NCBI RefSeq assembly: GCF_002165255.2
Contig: NZ_CP028561.1
Span: 868,001-932,000, forward strand
Origin: Acinetobacter sp. WCHA45
Lineage (GTDB): Bacteria > Pseudomonadota > Gammaproteobacteria > Pseudomonadales > Moraxellaceae
DNA: 64,000 nucleotides
Direction: 5' to 3'
Shown here: in pieces, positions 47,283 through 56,919 of the stretch
How the letters are laid out: every line of letters starts with the position of its first letter
How positions within the stretch are numbered: the first letter of the stretch is position 1
Program-made: the position numbers and the translations under genes
The notes under the pieces: generated by a model
Seen by the model: only the letters and a program-made list of their open reading frames with translations
Told to the model about the DNA's origin: nothing
Database searches by the model: none

Positions 47283-48815
47283 ATGGTTGATTTTGCAGAA
47301 CATCGTAAAGCGTTACTCTGCAATGATGCACAATCCATTGCTGACTATCAGTCAGCAATGGGCGAAGCGGTTAAAGCCGTTTCAGCATGGTTGCAAAATG
47401 ATAAAATGTACACAGGTGGAAGTATTAAAGATTTGCGTGCAGCAATTTCTTTTAATCCATCGAAAGAAGGTTTAGGTGTACAACAATCATTACAACGTAT
47501 GGTTGAGCTTTTCCTCAACAAAAGTTTAAAAGTACATCATCCACACTCACTTGCACATTTGCATTGCCCAACGATGGTGATGAGCCAAATTGCGGAAGTG
47601 TTAATCAATGCAACGAACCAATCTATGGATTCATGGGATCAAAGCCCTGCGGGTTCATTGATGGAAGTTCAGCTTATTGATTGGTTACGCCAAAAAGTGG
47701 GCTATGGCGCAGGTCAAGCAGGTGTATTCACTTCAGGTGGAACACAGTCTAACTTGATGGGTGTGTTACTGGCGCGTGACTGGTGCATCTCGAAAAACTG
47801 GCAAGACGAAAACGGCAAGCCGTGGTCGGTTCAGCGTGATGGTATTCCAGCAGAAGCAATGAAGAACGTCAAAGTCATCTGTTCTGAAAATGCACATTTC
47901 TCTGTGCAAAAGAACATGGCAATGATGGGGATGGGTTTCCAGTCTGTTGTCACTGTTCCTGTGAACGAAAATGCACAGATGGATGTGGATGCGCTAGAAA
48001 AAACTATGGCGCATCTTCAGGCTGAAGGCAAAATCGTAGCATGTGTGGTAGCGACAGCAGGTACAACCGATGCGGGTGCGATTGATCCGCTCAAGAAAAT
48101 CCGTGAAATTACCACTAAGTATGGTTCATGGATGCATATTGATGCGGCTTGGGGTGGTGCACTGATTCTTTCCAATGACCATCGTGCAATGTTAGATGGT
48201 ATTGAATTATCCGACTCAATCACACTTGATTTCCATAAGCATTATTTCCAAAGCATTAGCTGTGGCGCTTTCTTGTTGAAAGACGAAGCAAACTATCGCT
48301 TTATGCATTATGAAGCAGAATATTTAAACTCTGCTTATGATGAAGAACATGGTGTACCTAACCTTGTATCTAAATCATTACAAACGACACGTCGTTTCGA
48401 TGCATTGAAATTATGGATGACAGTTGAAGCATTAGGTGAAGAGCTTTATGGTTCAATGATTGATCATGGTGTGAAACTTACACGTGAAGTTGCTGACTAT
48501 ATTAAAGCAACAGCGGGTCTTGAATTGTTGGTTGAACCACAATTCGCTTCAGTTCTGTTCCGTGTAGTACCAGAAGCTTATCCTGCTGAATTTATCGATA
48601 GCTTAAACCAAAACGTGGCAGATGAATTGTTTGCTCGTGGCGAAGCGAATATTGGTGTAACCAAAGTGGGTAATGTTCAATCATTGAAGATGACCACTTT
48701 AAGCCCAGTTGCAACGCTTGAAAACGTTCAAAACTTGCTTGCACTTGTGTTGGCAAAGGCTGATCGTATTAAAGATGCAATTGCTGCAAGAACTTATGTT
48801 CCAGCGATTGACTAA
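47283..48815 (+). CDS. ddc: L-2,4-diaminobutyrate decarboxylase
   Basis: A group II PLP decarboxylase of 510 residues that turns L-2,4-diaminobutyrate into 1,3-diaminopropane. Diagnostic blocks are [38 protein letters not shown], the PLP-stacking and aspartate residues in [15 protein letters not shown], and the lysine in [17 protein letters not shown]. It starts 3 nt after dat and ends at a strong terminator, so the operon is dat-ddc. Confidence 0.96.
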   Translation: MVDFAEHRKALLCNDAQSIADYQSAMGEAVKAVSAWLQNDKMYTGGSIKDLRAAISFNPSKEGLGVQQSLQRMVELFLNKSLKVHHPHSLAHLHCPTMVMSQIAEVLINATNQSMDSWDQSPAGSLMEVQLIDWLRQKVGYGAGQAGVFTSGGTQSNLMGVLLARDWCISKNWQDENGKPWSVQRDGIPAEAMKNVKVICSENAHFSVQKNMAMMGMGFQSVVTVPVNENAQMDVDALEKTMAHLQAEGKIVACVVATAGTTDAGAIDPLKKIREITTKYGSWMHIDAAWGGALILSNDHRAMLDGIELSDSITLDFHKHYFQSISCGAFLLKDEANYRFMHYEAEYLNSAYDEEHGVPNLVSKSLQTTRRFDALKLWMTVEALGEELYGSMIDHGVKLTREVADYIKATAGLELLVEPQFASVLFRVVPEAYPAEFIDSLNQNVADELFARGEANIGVTKVGNVQSLKMTTLSPVATLENVQNLLALVLAKADRIKDAIAARTYVPAID

Positions 48816-48834
48816 TCGATTTGCTTTCTAAGAG

Positions 48835-48860
48835 AAAGGCACATTCATGTGCCTTTTTTA
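48835..48860 (+). terminator. Terminator after ddc
   Basis: AAAGGCACAT pairs with ATGTGCCTTT around TC, followed by TTTT. Confidence 0.9.
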
Positions 48861-49036
48861 TTTTTTAGTCTGTGAGATTGAGCTTAGAAAGATTTAGTTC
48901 ATATGAATATACCTTTCATTTAATCTCAAGTAATTTTCGGAATAGCTTTAGATAGACGTGTAAATGGCTATTGGAAACCTGATTTTATTTCATTTAGAAC
49001 CAAGTCGACGGATTAAAACTAATATTACATAGACAT

Positions 49037-49054
49037 TTGTCATATAGTTTTCAT
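49037..49054 (+). promoter_or_regulatory. Candidate distal Pho box upstream of pstS
   Basis: TTGTCATATAGTTTTCAT matches the 18-bp PhoB consensus CTGTCATAWAWCTGTCAY at 13 positions, with the two half-sites spaced 11 bp apart. It is weaker than the proximal site and could define a second promoter or extended PhoB binding. Confidence 0.5.
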
Positions 49055-49212
49055 TACTAAGGCTGTCAAATTTGTATTTCTAGTTTGATTTCTTATATGT
49101 CGTGTTTTAAGTAAAAAATTATAAATTACAATCATTAAGATAATTTTCTTTTGCTATTTTTATCAAAAAATTCATTTCTTTATGACTGAAAATTTTCAAA
49201 TAAAAAATGATC

Positions 49213-49251
49213 ATCATAAAAGCGTCATAAAGTTGTCACTTAATTGTCATA
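49213..49251 (+). promoter_or_regulatory. Pho box array (PhoB-binding sites) upstream of pstS
   Basis: GCGTCATAAAGTTGTCAC (49222-49239) matches the PhoB consensus at 14 of 18 positions. Further half-sites TTGTCAT (near 49245) and ATCAT (49213) fall on the same 11-bp register, at 49213, 49224, 49235 and 49246. This predicts PhoR/PhoB activation of pstSCAB under phosphate limitation. Confidence 0.82.
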
Positions 49252-49338
49252 TTATCTCCTCAAAATGCAGTTAACTAAAGTACAACACTTGAATTAAAAA
49301 GAGTTGTAAATCAAATTGTATAAATGAGAGAAAACAGA

Positions 49339-50370
49339 ATGCGCTTAAATCCACGTCATATCGCAATTGCATTAGCTGTATCTGGAGTAGCCGTAGCAAC
49401 AACTGCGAATGCAGCTCGTGATACGATTCAAATCGCTGGTTCTTCAACTGTATTACCATATGCAAGTATTGTTGCTGAAGACTTTGGGAATACCTTCCCG
49501 CAATTTAAAGCACCCGTTGTTGGTTCAGGTGGTACTTCAGGTGGTTTAAAGCAATTCTGTCAAGGTGTTGGCGATAATACCATCGATATTGCAAACGCTT
49601 CACGTAAAATTAAAGATTCTGAGCTTGCTGCATGTAAAAAAGCAGGCGTAAATCAAGTTCAAGAAATCAAAATTGGTTATGACGGTATTGTATTTGCGTC
49701 TAACTCAAGAAAGGGTGCTTATAACTTAGATCCAGTACATGTATTTACTGCATTAGCTGCACAGCTTCCTTCAGGTGGTAAATTGGTTCCAAACCCATAT
49801 ACACGATGGAACCAAATTGATGATGACTTACCAAATGAACCGATTACTTTAGTTATTCCAGCAACAAACCATGGTACGCGTGAAGTGTTCCAAGAAAAAA
49901 TGGTTGAAGCGGGTTGTGAATCATTTGCTTATTTCAAAAACTTAGATAAAGAAGCTCAGAAAAAAGCGTGCTCTACATTCCGTAAAGATGGTCGCGTAAT
50001 CGAAATCGCTGGTGACTATACAGAAACTCTTGCTCGTTTAAAAACTTCTCCTAATGCAGTGGGCGTATTTGGTTTAGGTTTCTATGACCAAAACCGCGAT
50101 AAATTACGTGTTGCGACAGTAAATGGTGTATTACCTTCTGAGAAAACAGTTTTAAGTGGTCAATACCCAGTATCTCGTGCACTTTACTTCTATGTGAAAG
50201 GCGAGCATTTAAAATCAATTAAAGGTTTACCGCAATACGTAGAATATTTCTTAAATAAGAAAGCTTCTGGTAAAGGTTCTAAATTAGAAAAAGCTGGCTT
50301 GATCAGTATGAGCGATAAAGAACGTGCAAAAGTTCTAGCTGATTTCAAAGCGGGTAAAACAGTTAAGTAA
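49339..50370 (+). CDS. pstS: Phosphate ABC transporter substrate-binding protein
   Basis: A periplasmic phosphate-binding protein of 343 residues. ATG 49339 has GAGAG 8 nt upstream; ATG 49324 would add five residues without a ribosome binding site. A signal peptide (about 1-26, ending TTANA-A) is present. Family blocks are IQIAGSSTVLPYASIVAEDF, VVGSGGTSGGLKQFCQG with the phosphate-binding Ser/Gly loop, DIANASRKIKDSE and TNHGTREVFQEKMVEAG. It belongs to the PstS group seen in Pseudomonas and Acinetobacter. It is followed by a hairpin before pstC, the usual way to set high PstS output. Confidence 0.95.
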   Translation: MRLNPRHIAIALAVSGVAVATTANAARDTIQIAGSSTVLPYASIVAEDFGNTFPQFKAPVVGSGGTSGGLKQFCQGVGDNTIDIANASRKIKDSELAACKKAGVNQVQEIKIGYDGIVFASNSRKGAYNLDPVHVFTALAAQLPSGGKLVPNPYTRWNQIDDDLPNEPITLVIPATNHGTREVFQEKMVEAGCESFAYFKNLDKEAQKKACSTFRKDGRVIEIAGDYTETLARLKTSPNAVGVFGLGFYDQNRDKLRVATVNGVLPSEKTVLSGQYPVSRALYFYVKGEHLKSIKGLPQYVEYFLNKKASGKGSKLEKAGLISMSDKERAKVLADFKAGKTVK

Positions 50371-50384
50371 TATTGTTAAAAGGG

Positions 50385-50417
50385 AGGCTGGTGCGACTTA
50401 GGTTCATCAGCCTTTTT
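50385..50417 (+). terminator. Partial terminator between pstS and pstC
   Basis: AGGCTGGTG pairs with CATCAGCCT (one wobble), followed by TTTTT. Its position inside the pst operon suggests attenuation that lowers pstCAB relative to pstS. Confidence 0.75.
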
Positions 50418-50469
50418 GTCTAACTAAGTTTTTTCAAATGATGAAAATTGAGAAAACAGTGGAGATTAC

Positions 50470-51849
50470 ATGAATCTGCTACTTATCGGTGTGTTATTAG
50501 CCCTTGTGGCAATTGCATATCAAATCGGGCTGAGCAAAAGCCGTAACCTAGCAGGTAAGGGAAACAACTCAGCAACTTTGCATTCACGTCCAGGTTATTA
50601 TGGTGCGTTGGTCGCTTTGTGGTGTGGTGTTCCTGCTTTTTTAATTTTGATCATTTGGAACTTGGTCGAACCAAGTGTCCTTCAACATATTATTTTTAAC
50701 AATATTCCAGCATCGGTCAGTGCAACTTTAGATGAAGCAAGCCGTGAGGTTTTAATCGATCGTGTTCAAGCGATTGCGTCTGGTTTTGGGGTTACAGATC
50801 ATCCAGCAGCTTATGAGCTAGCAGCTGCACAACAACTTGCTAAATTTGAAACCATAGGTTCTTTTGCAAAATTGGCAATCGTAATTAGTGCTGGTTTAGC
50901 AGGTTTAGTTTGGGCAAAACGTCATGTGAGTCAGCAATTTCGTGCTCGTAATCAGGTTGAAAAAGCCATTAATGTTGGTTTGATCCTATGTTCTGGTGTA
51001 GCGATTCTCACAACGATTGGTATTGTACTGTCAATGTTGAGTGAAGCATTACATTTTTTCCGTTTTGTTAGTCCAGCAGATTTTTTCTTTGGCACAGAAT
51101 GGAATCCAGGTTTTAGCACGTCAGGTAATGCAGAGGGAAGTTACGGTATCTTGCCATTAATTTGGGGTACTTTAATGGTCAGTGGTATTGCGTTATTAGT
51201 TGCAGTACCAGTGGGATTGATGATTGCGATTTATCTAGCTGAATATGCATCTCCAAACTTACGCTCTTGGGCAAAACCAACAATTGAAGTATTAGCGGGT
51301 ATTCCAACCATCGTTTATGGTGTATTTGCTTTAATGGTCATTGGTCCATTCTTCAAAATGATTGGTGAAAGTGTTGGTATTGATATTAATGCAACAAGTG
51401 CACTGACTGCGGGTTTTGTCATGGGGATTATGATCATCCCATTTGTTTCATCGCTTTCAGATGACATTATTACTCAAGTTCCTCGCGCGTTACGTGATGG
51501 TTCATTGGGTTTAGGTGCAACCAAATCAGAAACGATTCGCCAAGTTGTATTACCAGCAGCATTACCGGGTATTACAGGGGCATTTCTACTTGCAGTGTCT
51601 CGTGCCGTAGGTGAAACCATGATTGTGGTACTTGCAGCAGGGAACAGTCCATTATTGCATGCAAATCCATTTGAAGCGGTTTCAACAGTGACTGTAACCA
51701 TTGTTAAACAGTTAACTGGTGATACAGATTTTGCGAGTCCACAAGCATTAGTGGCATTTGCACTTGGTTTAACTTTGTTTGTGATTACTTTGGGTTTAAA
51801 CATTATTGCACTATATATCGTGCGCAAATATCGTGAGCAATACGAATGA
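50470..51849 (+). CDS. pstC: Phosphate ABC transporter permease PstC
   Basis: An inner-membrane permease of 459 residues, longer than E. coli PstC (about 319). The N-terminal part holds an extra helix and a domain of about 150 residues before the canonical six-helix permease starting near 170. The permease signature is PRALRDGSLGLGATKSETIR with the EAA-type loop, and FLLAVSRAVGETMIVVLAAG is typical of PstC. Its stop overlaps the pstA start (ATGA), so both are translationally coupled. Confidence 0.94.
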   Translation: MNLLLIGVLLALVAIAYQIGLSKSRNLAGKGNNSATLHSRPGYYGALVALWCGVPAFLILIIWNLVEPSVLQHIIFNNIPASVSATLDEASREVLIDRVQAIASGFGVTDHPAAYELAAAQQLAKFETIGSFAKLAIVISAGLAGLVWAKRHVSQQFRARNQVEKAINVGLILCSGVAILTTIGIVLSMLSEALHFFRFVSPADFFFGTEWNPGFSTSGNAEGSYGILPLIWGTLMVSGIALLVAVPVGLMIAIYLAEYASPNLRSWAKPTIEVLAGIPTIVYGVFALMVIGPFFKMIGESVGIDINATSALTAGFVMGIMIIPFVSSLSDDIITQVPRALRDGSLGLGATKSETIRQVVLPAALPGITGAFLLAVSRAVGETMIVVLAAGNSPLLHANPFEAVSTVTVTIVKQLTGDTDFASPQALVAFALGLTLFVITLGLNIIALYIVRKYREQYE

Positions 51850-53237
51850 GTTCAAATACATCTCCTCTGGATCAGAACGTATTTGATCCACAAGTAGCTG
51901 CTGAACAACGTGAGCAGCGTAAAGCAATCATTCAAAGCTCTCTAGCAAAGCGTCATCGTAAAGAAAAGGCATTTCGCTTTGCAGGTTTCTCTGCGGTGAT
52001 GATTGGTCTTGCATTTGTTGCTTTACTGTTCGTTAGCATTTTAGCAAAAGGTTTGCCTTCATTTTGGCAAAGTAGTATGACCGTTCCTGTGTATTTTGAT
52101 CCTGCAATTATTAATGTAGGAGCAAAGCCAAAGCAGACTGCTGGTGAGACACCTGCTCATTTTGAAGAGCGCTTTGTGGCTTGGCAAACTGAAATGGGCA
52201 TGGTGGATTGGGATGCACTTATTGTTAATGGTATTGTGGCTAAAGATCCAGCACTTGAGTCACAACGTGATTATTTGAATAGTTTGTACACGAGTTCAGA
52301 AGTCTATCGTTTACGTGACATGGTGCTTGAGAATCCAGCATTAATTGGTACTAAAGAAGAGATTAAATTCTTAGCGGACGCCAATGTGGATGTGTGGCTA
52401 GCAGGTAATATTGATCGTTCTTTACCAGATGACCAACAGCAGCTTGATCCAGAAGTTCGTCAACTTGCAGATAAACTAAAAGCAAATGGTATTATTGAAA
52501 ATACCTTTAATACGAATTTATTTATTAGTCCAGATTCTCGTAGCTCACCAGCAACAAGTGGTTTAGCGGGCGCGTTTATGGGTTCGTTATTCATGATGTT
52601 GATTGTAATCTTGATTTCAATTCCAATCGGGGTTGCAAGTGCGATTTATCTTGAAGAATTTGCACCTAAAAACATCATGACTGACATCATTGAAGTCAAT
52701 ATCAACAATTTGGCTGCTGTACCTTCGATTGTATTTGGTCTACTCGGCGCGGCGATTTTTATTGGTTGGATGCATTTACCATTGTCTGCACCGTTGGTTG
52801 GTGGTCTGGTACTCAGTCTCATGACTTTGCCGACCGTGATTATTACCACACGTGCTTCATTAAAAGCTGTGCCACCTTCAATTCGTCAGGCAGCGCTTGG
52901 CTTAGGTGCATCAAAAGTCCAAACAGTGTTCCATCACGTATTACCATTGGCATTACCGGGTATCATGACAGGATCAATTATTGGGGTTGCACATGCTTTG
53001 GGTGAAACCGCACCATTATTGTTGATTGGTATGAGTGCTTTCGTTGCGAGTGTTCCAGCTACACCACTGGATCAGGCAACAGCCTTACCTGTACAAGTTT
53101 ATTTATGGCAGGGAAATGAGTTACGTAACTTTTTTGAAGGGCGTACTGCGGCAGCGATTATTGTGTTACTTGCATTAATGATTGGTTTAAATAGCCTTGC
53201 AATTTGGCTTCGTAAGAAATTTGAAGTGCGTTGGTAG
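51846..53237 (+). CDS. pstA: Phosphate ABC transporter permease PstA
   Basis: An inner-membrane permease of 463 residues, much longer than E. coli PstA (about 296). After the first helix (about 45-68) a soluble domain of about 150 residues (about 70-225) precedes the standard helices. The conserved loop is [20 protein letters not shown], and [20 protein letters not shown] is the PstA signature. It overlaps pstC by 4 nt and lies 14 nt before the pstB start. Confidence 0.94.
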   Translation: MSSNTSPLDQNVFDPQVAAEQREQRKAIIQSSLAKRHRKEKAFRFAGFSAVMIGLAFVALLFVSILAKGLPSFWQSSMTVPVYFDPAIINVGAKPKQTAGETPAHFEERFVAWQTEMGMVDWDALIVNGIVAKDPALESQRDYLNSLYTSSEVYRLRDMVLENPALIGTKEEIKFLADANVDVWLAGNIDRSLPDDQQQLDPEVRQLADKLKANGIIENTFNTNLFISPDSRSSPATSGLAGAFMGSLFMMLIVILISIPIGVASAIYLEEFAPKNIMTDIIEVNINNLAAVPSIVFGLLGAAIFIGWMHLPLSAPLVGGLVLSLMTLPTVIITTRASLKAVPPSIRQAALGLGASKVQTVFHHVLPLALPGIMTGSIIGVAHALGETAPLLLIGMSAFVASVPATPLDQATALPVQVYLWQGNELRNFFEGRTAAAIIVLLALMIGLNSLAIWLRKKFEVRW

Positions 53238-53251
53238 TTGAGGAGAGTACA

Positions 53252-54166
53252 ATGAATACGATTGATATTATGAACGCCGTAGAAAAGGATAAGTCAGTGA
53301 ATCCACAGCAAACAGAATTTACTTCATCTGAAGCGCCAGTTCAGCAATCGAATACTGCGTTTGTTTCTCAGTTTGAAACAGCTTCTTCAGGTAAAAAGCC
53401 AAAAACCAGTGAAGTGAAAATCAGTACCAAAGATGTTCATGTTTATTATGGTGAAACTGAAGCAATCAAAGGCATTGATCTGGATATTTACCAGAATGAA
53501 GTGATTGCGTTTATTGGTCCATCGGGTTGTGGTAAATCAACATTCCTGCGTACCTTAAACCGTATGAACGACACCATTGATAGCTGTCGTGTGACAGGTA
53601 AGGTGACACTGGATAATCAGGATATCTATGATCCTAATCTTGACGTGGTATTGTTACGCGCGCAAGTGGGCATGGTGTTCCAGAAGCCAAACCCATTTCC
53701 AAAATCAATTTTTGACAATGTTGCCTATGGCCCGAAATTGCATGGCTTGGCACGTGACAAATATGATCTGGAAGAAATTGTGGAAAATAGCTTGCGTAAA
53801 GCAGGCCTGTGGGATGAGGTGAAAGATCGATTAAGCCAGCCAGGAACAGGTTTGTCTGGCGGTCAGCAACAGCGTTTATGTATTGCGCGTACCATTGCGG
53901 TCAGCCCAGAAGTGATCCTGATGGATGAGCCTTGTTCAGCACTGGATCCGATTGCGACGGCGAAAATTGAAGAACTGATTTCTGAACTGTCTGAACAATA
54001 CACCATTGCAATCGTGACCCACTCAATGCAACAGGCTGCGCGTGTGTCTGATCGTACTGCATACTTCCACTTAGGTGATTTGATCGAAGTCAATTCAACT
54101 GAAAAAGTATTTACACAACCAGATCATCAATTGACTGAAGCTTATATTACGGGTCGTTTTGGTTGA
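53252..54166 (+). CDS. pstB: Phosphate ABC transporter ATPase PstB
   Basis: The ATPase of the phosphate importer. ATG 53252 has GAGGAGAG 5 nt upstream and gives 304 residues; TTG 53231 would overlap pstA. Compared with typical PstB (about 257), there is an N-terminal extension of about 50 residues, rich in Gln/Ser/Thr. Walker A is GPSGCGKST, the signature is [13 protein letters not shown], Walker B is [13 protein letters not shown] with the Cys found in PstB, and the switch is [13 protein letters not shown]. No phoU follows; the next gene is sohB-like after a strong terminator. Confidence 0.96.
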   Translation: MNTIDIMNAVEKDKSVNPQQTEFTSSEAPVQQSNTAFVSQFETASSGKKPKTSEVKISTKDVHVYYGETEAIKGIDLDIYQNEVIAFIGPSGCGKSTFLRTLNRMNDTIDSCRVTGKVTLDNQDIYDPNLDVVLLRAQVGMVFQKPNPFPKSIFDNVAYGPKLHGLARDKYDLEEIVENSLRKAGLWDEVKDRLSQPGTGLSGGQQQRLCIARTIAVSPEVILMDEPCSALDPIATAKIEELISELSEQYTIAIVTHSMQQAARVSDRTAYFHLGDLIEVNSTEKVFTQPDHQLTEAYITGRFG

Positions 54167-54183
54167 TTCTTGCTGAATAAATT

Positions 54184-54208
54184 AAAGAGCCTTCGGGCTC
54201 TTTTTTTT
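54184..54208 (+). terminator. Terminator after pstB
   Basis: AAAGAGCC pairs with GGGCTCTTT and is followed by a T-run, closing the pst operon. Confidence 0.9.
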
Positions 54209-54313
54209 ATCAGATAGATGAAAATGAATCTATTTTGCAAAATCACTATTGAATTTTTATTCAACAGGCCACATCTTAGTCGAATAAAGCCGAACTTATA
54301 GAGCACTTACTTT

Positions 54314-55276
54314 ATGTTATTCCATTTACCTAAATTTCCTGCTGAAATTCGTATTAGTCATTTAAATGCGCGTGTGAATGAACAAAGAAAAAGAATTGCA
54401 CAAACAACAGCATCTCGTTTGGAATTACTACAACTCGTTCAACAACTTGCTAAAGAAGCAAAAATTCGAAAAAAGAATGATCAAAAAATTTATGTGCTTG
54501 ACTTTAAAGGTGATGTGCAAGCATCTGCGGTAGATACTATTCGTGAAGAAATTACTTTAATTTTAGCAACTGCAAAAGCAGGGCATGACCGTGTGATTGT
54601 ACGTCTGGAAAGCCCAGGTGGAATGGTGCATGGCTATGGTTTGGCTGCGGCTCAGTTGGTTCGTTTACGTGATGCGGGTTTTCATGTGACGATTTGTGTT
54701 GATAAGGTTGCTGCCAGTGGCGGCTACATGATGGCATGTATTGCCAATGAAATTGTTTCAGCACCGTTTGCCGTGGTGGGTTCAATTGGTGTGGTTGCAC
54801 AGGTGCCGAACTTTAACCGTTTATTGAAACAGCATAATGTGGACTTTGAGCTGTATACCGCTGGTCAATATAAACGCACCGTAACCATGTTTGGTGAAAA
54901 TACTGCTGAGGGTAAGGCCAAGTTTGAAGAGGAATTGCAGCAGACACATGTGCTGTTTAAGCACTTTATTGAAAAATACCGCCCACAACTCAACGTTGAA
55001 AAGGTTGCCACTGGTGAGCACTGGTACGGTGAAGACGCACGTGAGCTGAACTTGGTTGATAAATTGCAAACCTCGGATGAATATTTGTTAAGCCTATTAC
55101 CAAAACATGATGTGTATGTGATTAATACTCGTAAGCGCCCAACTTTTGGTGAAAAGCTAGGTTTGCAGGCGGCACAAATGGCTGAGACTCTGATTCCAAC
55201 GGTGATGGGTAAAATCGCTGATAGCCTCGCCAAGGCAAACAACACGTTGGTTCAGATGCGTGACCCTAAGTTTTAA
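54314..55276 (+). CDS. sohB: S49 family peptidase, SohB-like
   Basis: A serine protease of the signal-peptide-peptidase A/SohB family, 320 residues. The nucleophile serine is in DKVAASGGYMMACIANEIV and the likely general-base lysine is in AGQYKRTVTMFGE. The region VRLESPGGMVHGYGLAAAQL carries the oxyanion-hole glycines. Unlike E. coli SohB, whose N terminus is a membrane helix, this protein opens with MLFHLPKFPAEIRISHLNAR and has no clear helix, so it may be cytoplasmic or use a short amphipathic anchor. An upstream start is not apparent. Terminator follows. Confidence 0.88.
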   Translation: MLFHLPKFPAEIRISHLNARVNEQRKRIAQTTASRLELLQLVQQLAKEAKIRKKNDQKIYVLDFKGDVQASAVDTIREEITLILATAKAGHDRVIVRLESPGGMVHGYGLAAAQLVRLRDAGFHVTICVDKVAASGGYMMACIANEIVSAPFAVVGSIGVVAQVPNFNRLLKQHNVDFELYTAGQYKRTVTMFGENTAEGKAKFEEELQQTHVLFKHFIEKYRPQLNVEKVATGEHWYGEDARELNLVDKLQTSDEYLLSLLPKHDVYVINTRKRPTFGEKLGLQAAQMAETLIPTVMGKIADSLAKANNTLVQMRDPKF

Positions 55277-55292
55277 TCAATTTGTCCTGATC

Positions 55293-55327
55293 AAAGAAAA
55301 GCACCTGTTTAAGGTGCTTTTCTTTTG
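55293..55327. terminator. Bidirectional terminator after sohB
   Basis: AAAGAAAAGCACC pairs with GGTGCTTTTCTTT. It overlaps the last codons of the convergent DUF2238 gene. Confidence 0.85.
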
Positions 55328-55944
55328 CTTTTGCCTAAATAGAGCAGCCCTGTAAAGATTGATCCGATTGTGGCCAGAAACATATCCTTGTGTGCATCCC
55401 ACATATCTCCCTGCTGTCCATTATAGTTTTCTGCATCTTCAGGCGATAAACCAATGGATAGTCCCCATTCGAGCAACTCATAGAGCATACTGGAAGCCAT
55501 CACAAACTGGATCACCAGCAGGAACAAGGTCAATGGTTTTGCGGTAGGAAACCAGACCTGAAAACAACGGAGAAAAAATGGGTAAAGCAATAATCCATAA
55601 GCAAAATGCACCAGTCGATCATACATGTTGCGAGACCAGCCCATCACCTGATTCAGGTCAAAATGAAATAGGGACTTTAACCATTCATTGTAAGGCACAT
55701 AGGAGTACAAATAATGTGCCGCAACAATATGGATGAAAAGAAAAAGCAGGTACAAGCAAAAACTGGAAAAATTGATGCCTATTTTTTTCATGCTGATGAT
55801 CAGCACAACCAGCATAAACACGGTGCCCACCTGATGCAGGAGATAGGACTCAAGCTCAAGCGGCTGTATGCTGGCAATTGCCACGGCAAGGGCGATGACC
55901 CCAAGCGCAATATAATGTTTTAAACCAAGTTGTTTTTCAATCAT
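55309..55944 (-). CDS. DUF2238 (YjdF) family membrane protein
   Basis: A 211-residue polytopic membrane protein with about six helices. The family motif region WSRNMYDRLVHFAYGLLLYP and the SSMLYELLEWGLS segment, containing His and Glu residues within helices, are visible. The loop DAENYNGQQGDMWDAHKDMF is a hallmark of DUF2238 proteins. Function unknown. It lies just downstream of the small lipoprotein gene on the same strand and may be co-transcribed with it (41-nt gap). Confidence 0.85.
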   Translation of the reverse strand: MIEKQLGLKHYIALGVIALAVAIASIQPLELESYLLHQVGTVFMLVVLIISMKKIGINFSSFCLYLLFLFIHIVAAHYLYSYVPYNEWLKSLFHFDLNQVMGWSRNMYDRLVHFAYGLLLYPFFLRCFQVWFPTAKPLTLFLLVIQFVMASSMLYELLEWGLSIGLSPEDAENYNGQQGDMWDAHKDMFLATIGSIFTGLLYLGKSKRKAP

Positions 55945-55985
55945 GCTGCATCCGAGAAGAAAAAGTCATCAGGCAGGTTGATTTA

Positions 55986-56333
55986 TCATTGTTCGGTTGA
56001 AACTGGTATTAAAGGTGACGCTGCAACCCCACCAAGCGCCTGACAAGCCTGTAGATAGAGCTGGTACTTTTGTTGTACAACTTCATCGAGTGGAATGTCA
56101 AACAGGTCCTCACCATTTTTATACTGTTCAATATAGGTGCTGGCTTTGTCCTTGTTTGCGGCAAGGGTCTGTTGATAAAAATTGGTAATGGAAGAAGTGG
56201 CAAGCTGGCTGGTCTCCACGTTGCTACACTGGAAACGCTGTAAAATTTTTTCAGCACGTTTGACTTCACTTGATTGTCCAAATACACATCCTGTTAATTG
56301 GGTAATCACAATCAGCACGCATAAGATCTTCAT
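55986..56333 (-). CDS. Small unknown lipoprotein
   Basis: A 115-residue lipoprotein with signal peptide MKILCVLIVITQLTGC and lipobox LTGC (C16). The mature part is helical and contains a Cys pair (RFQCSNVE and LQACQALGG). No known domain is recognised. It lies 41 nt upstream of the DUF2238 gene on the same strand. Confidence 0.75.
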   Translation of the reverse strand: MKILCVLIVITQLTGCVFGQSSEVKRAEKILQRFQCSNVETSQLATSSITNFYQQTLAANKDKASTYIEQYKNGEDLFDIPLDEVVQQKYQLYLQACQALGGVAASPLIPVSTEQ

Positions 56334-56523
56334 GATATTTAGAATAAAAATTTTTAAAGATTGTTATTGTATATAGAATTTATTCTGTAAATAAATTAAT
56401 CATGTCTAATATAAGCAATTAAATGACTTAAATAGTGTGGCATAAAATCCAGTTTTGAGATGAAGCGCATATTTTTTTCTATATATTTGATTTTAATCAT
56501 GTAATATAATTGGGAAAACAAAA

Positions 56524-56919
56524 ATGAAAAATTTATCCTGTTTTATCTTATTTTTCTCCTGTGCCTGTCATGCAGGGGATTATAATTTTTTTACAGAGGT
56601 CAATGATGATACTGAAGAAATGTTTGACTCTGCCTATCCACAGCAAGAGAAAACAGATTATTCAATCTTGCATAATCCGTTTTTCCAAGATGATCGTTGG
56701 CGTGTTTATAACTATACCGCTTACCAAACCAATCAATTTAATCAAAAGATGTTAACAGGAGATACGAGCAATCTATCTTTAGGTGATTTTTCGATTTCAC
56801 TTGGATACGGTATGGTGTATCAATTGAATAAAAATAATCGGATTGGTTATGAATATCTTTCCAGTTTTCCATTTGATCGGGGGCAACTGGTCCGCTTTTT
56901 TTGGTTGCGAATATTTTAG
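56524..56919 (+). CDS. Small secreted or outer-membrane protein, unknown
   Basis: A 131-residue protein with an N-terminal signal peptide (MKNLSCFILFFSCACHAG). The second half reads like beta strands (LSLGDFSISLGYGMVYQL, NNRIGYEYLSSF) and it ends in a strand with a C-terminal phenylalanine (FFWLRIF), as in outer-membrane beta-barrel proteins. It is too short for a full barrel. The last 4 bp overlap the end of rsmD, which is convergent. It has GGGAAAA upstream of the ATG. No family recognised. Confidence 0.65.
   Translation: MKNLSCFILFFSCACHAGDYNFFTEVNDDTEEMFDSAYPQQEKTDYSILHNPFFQDDRWRVYNYTAYQTNQFNQKMLTGDTSNLSLGDFSISLGYGMVYQLNKNNRIGYEYLSSFPFDRGQLVRFFWLRIF

Larger units (their letters stand above)
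48861..49338 (+). other. pstS upstream intergenic region
   Basis: A gap of about 480 nt without a gene. It is A+T-rich and contains the two Pho box candidates. The last 70 nt form the pstS leader. I see no small coding frame or RNA gene. Confidence 0.6.

Noticed and set aside
49021..49338. Small RNA gene before pstS
   Set aside because: No hairpin with a T-run and no promoter pair could be placed in the gap apart from the Pho box regions.
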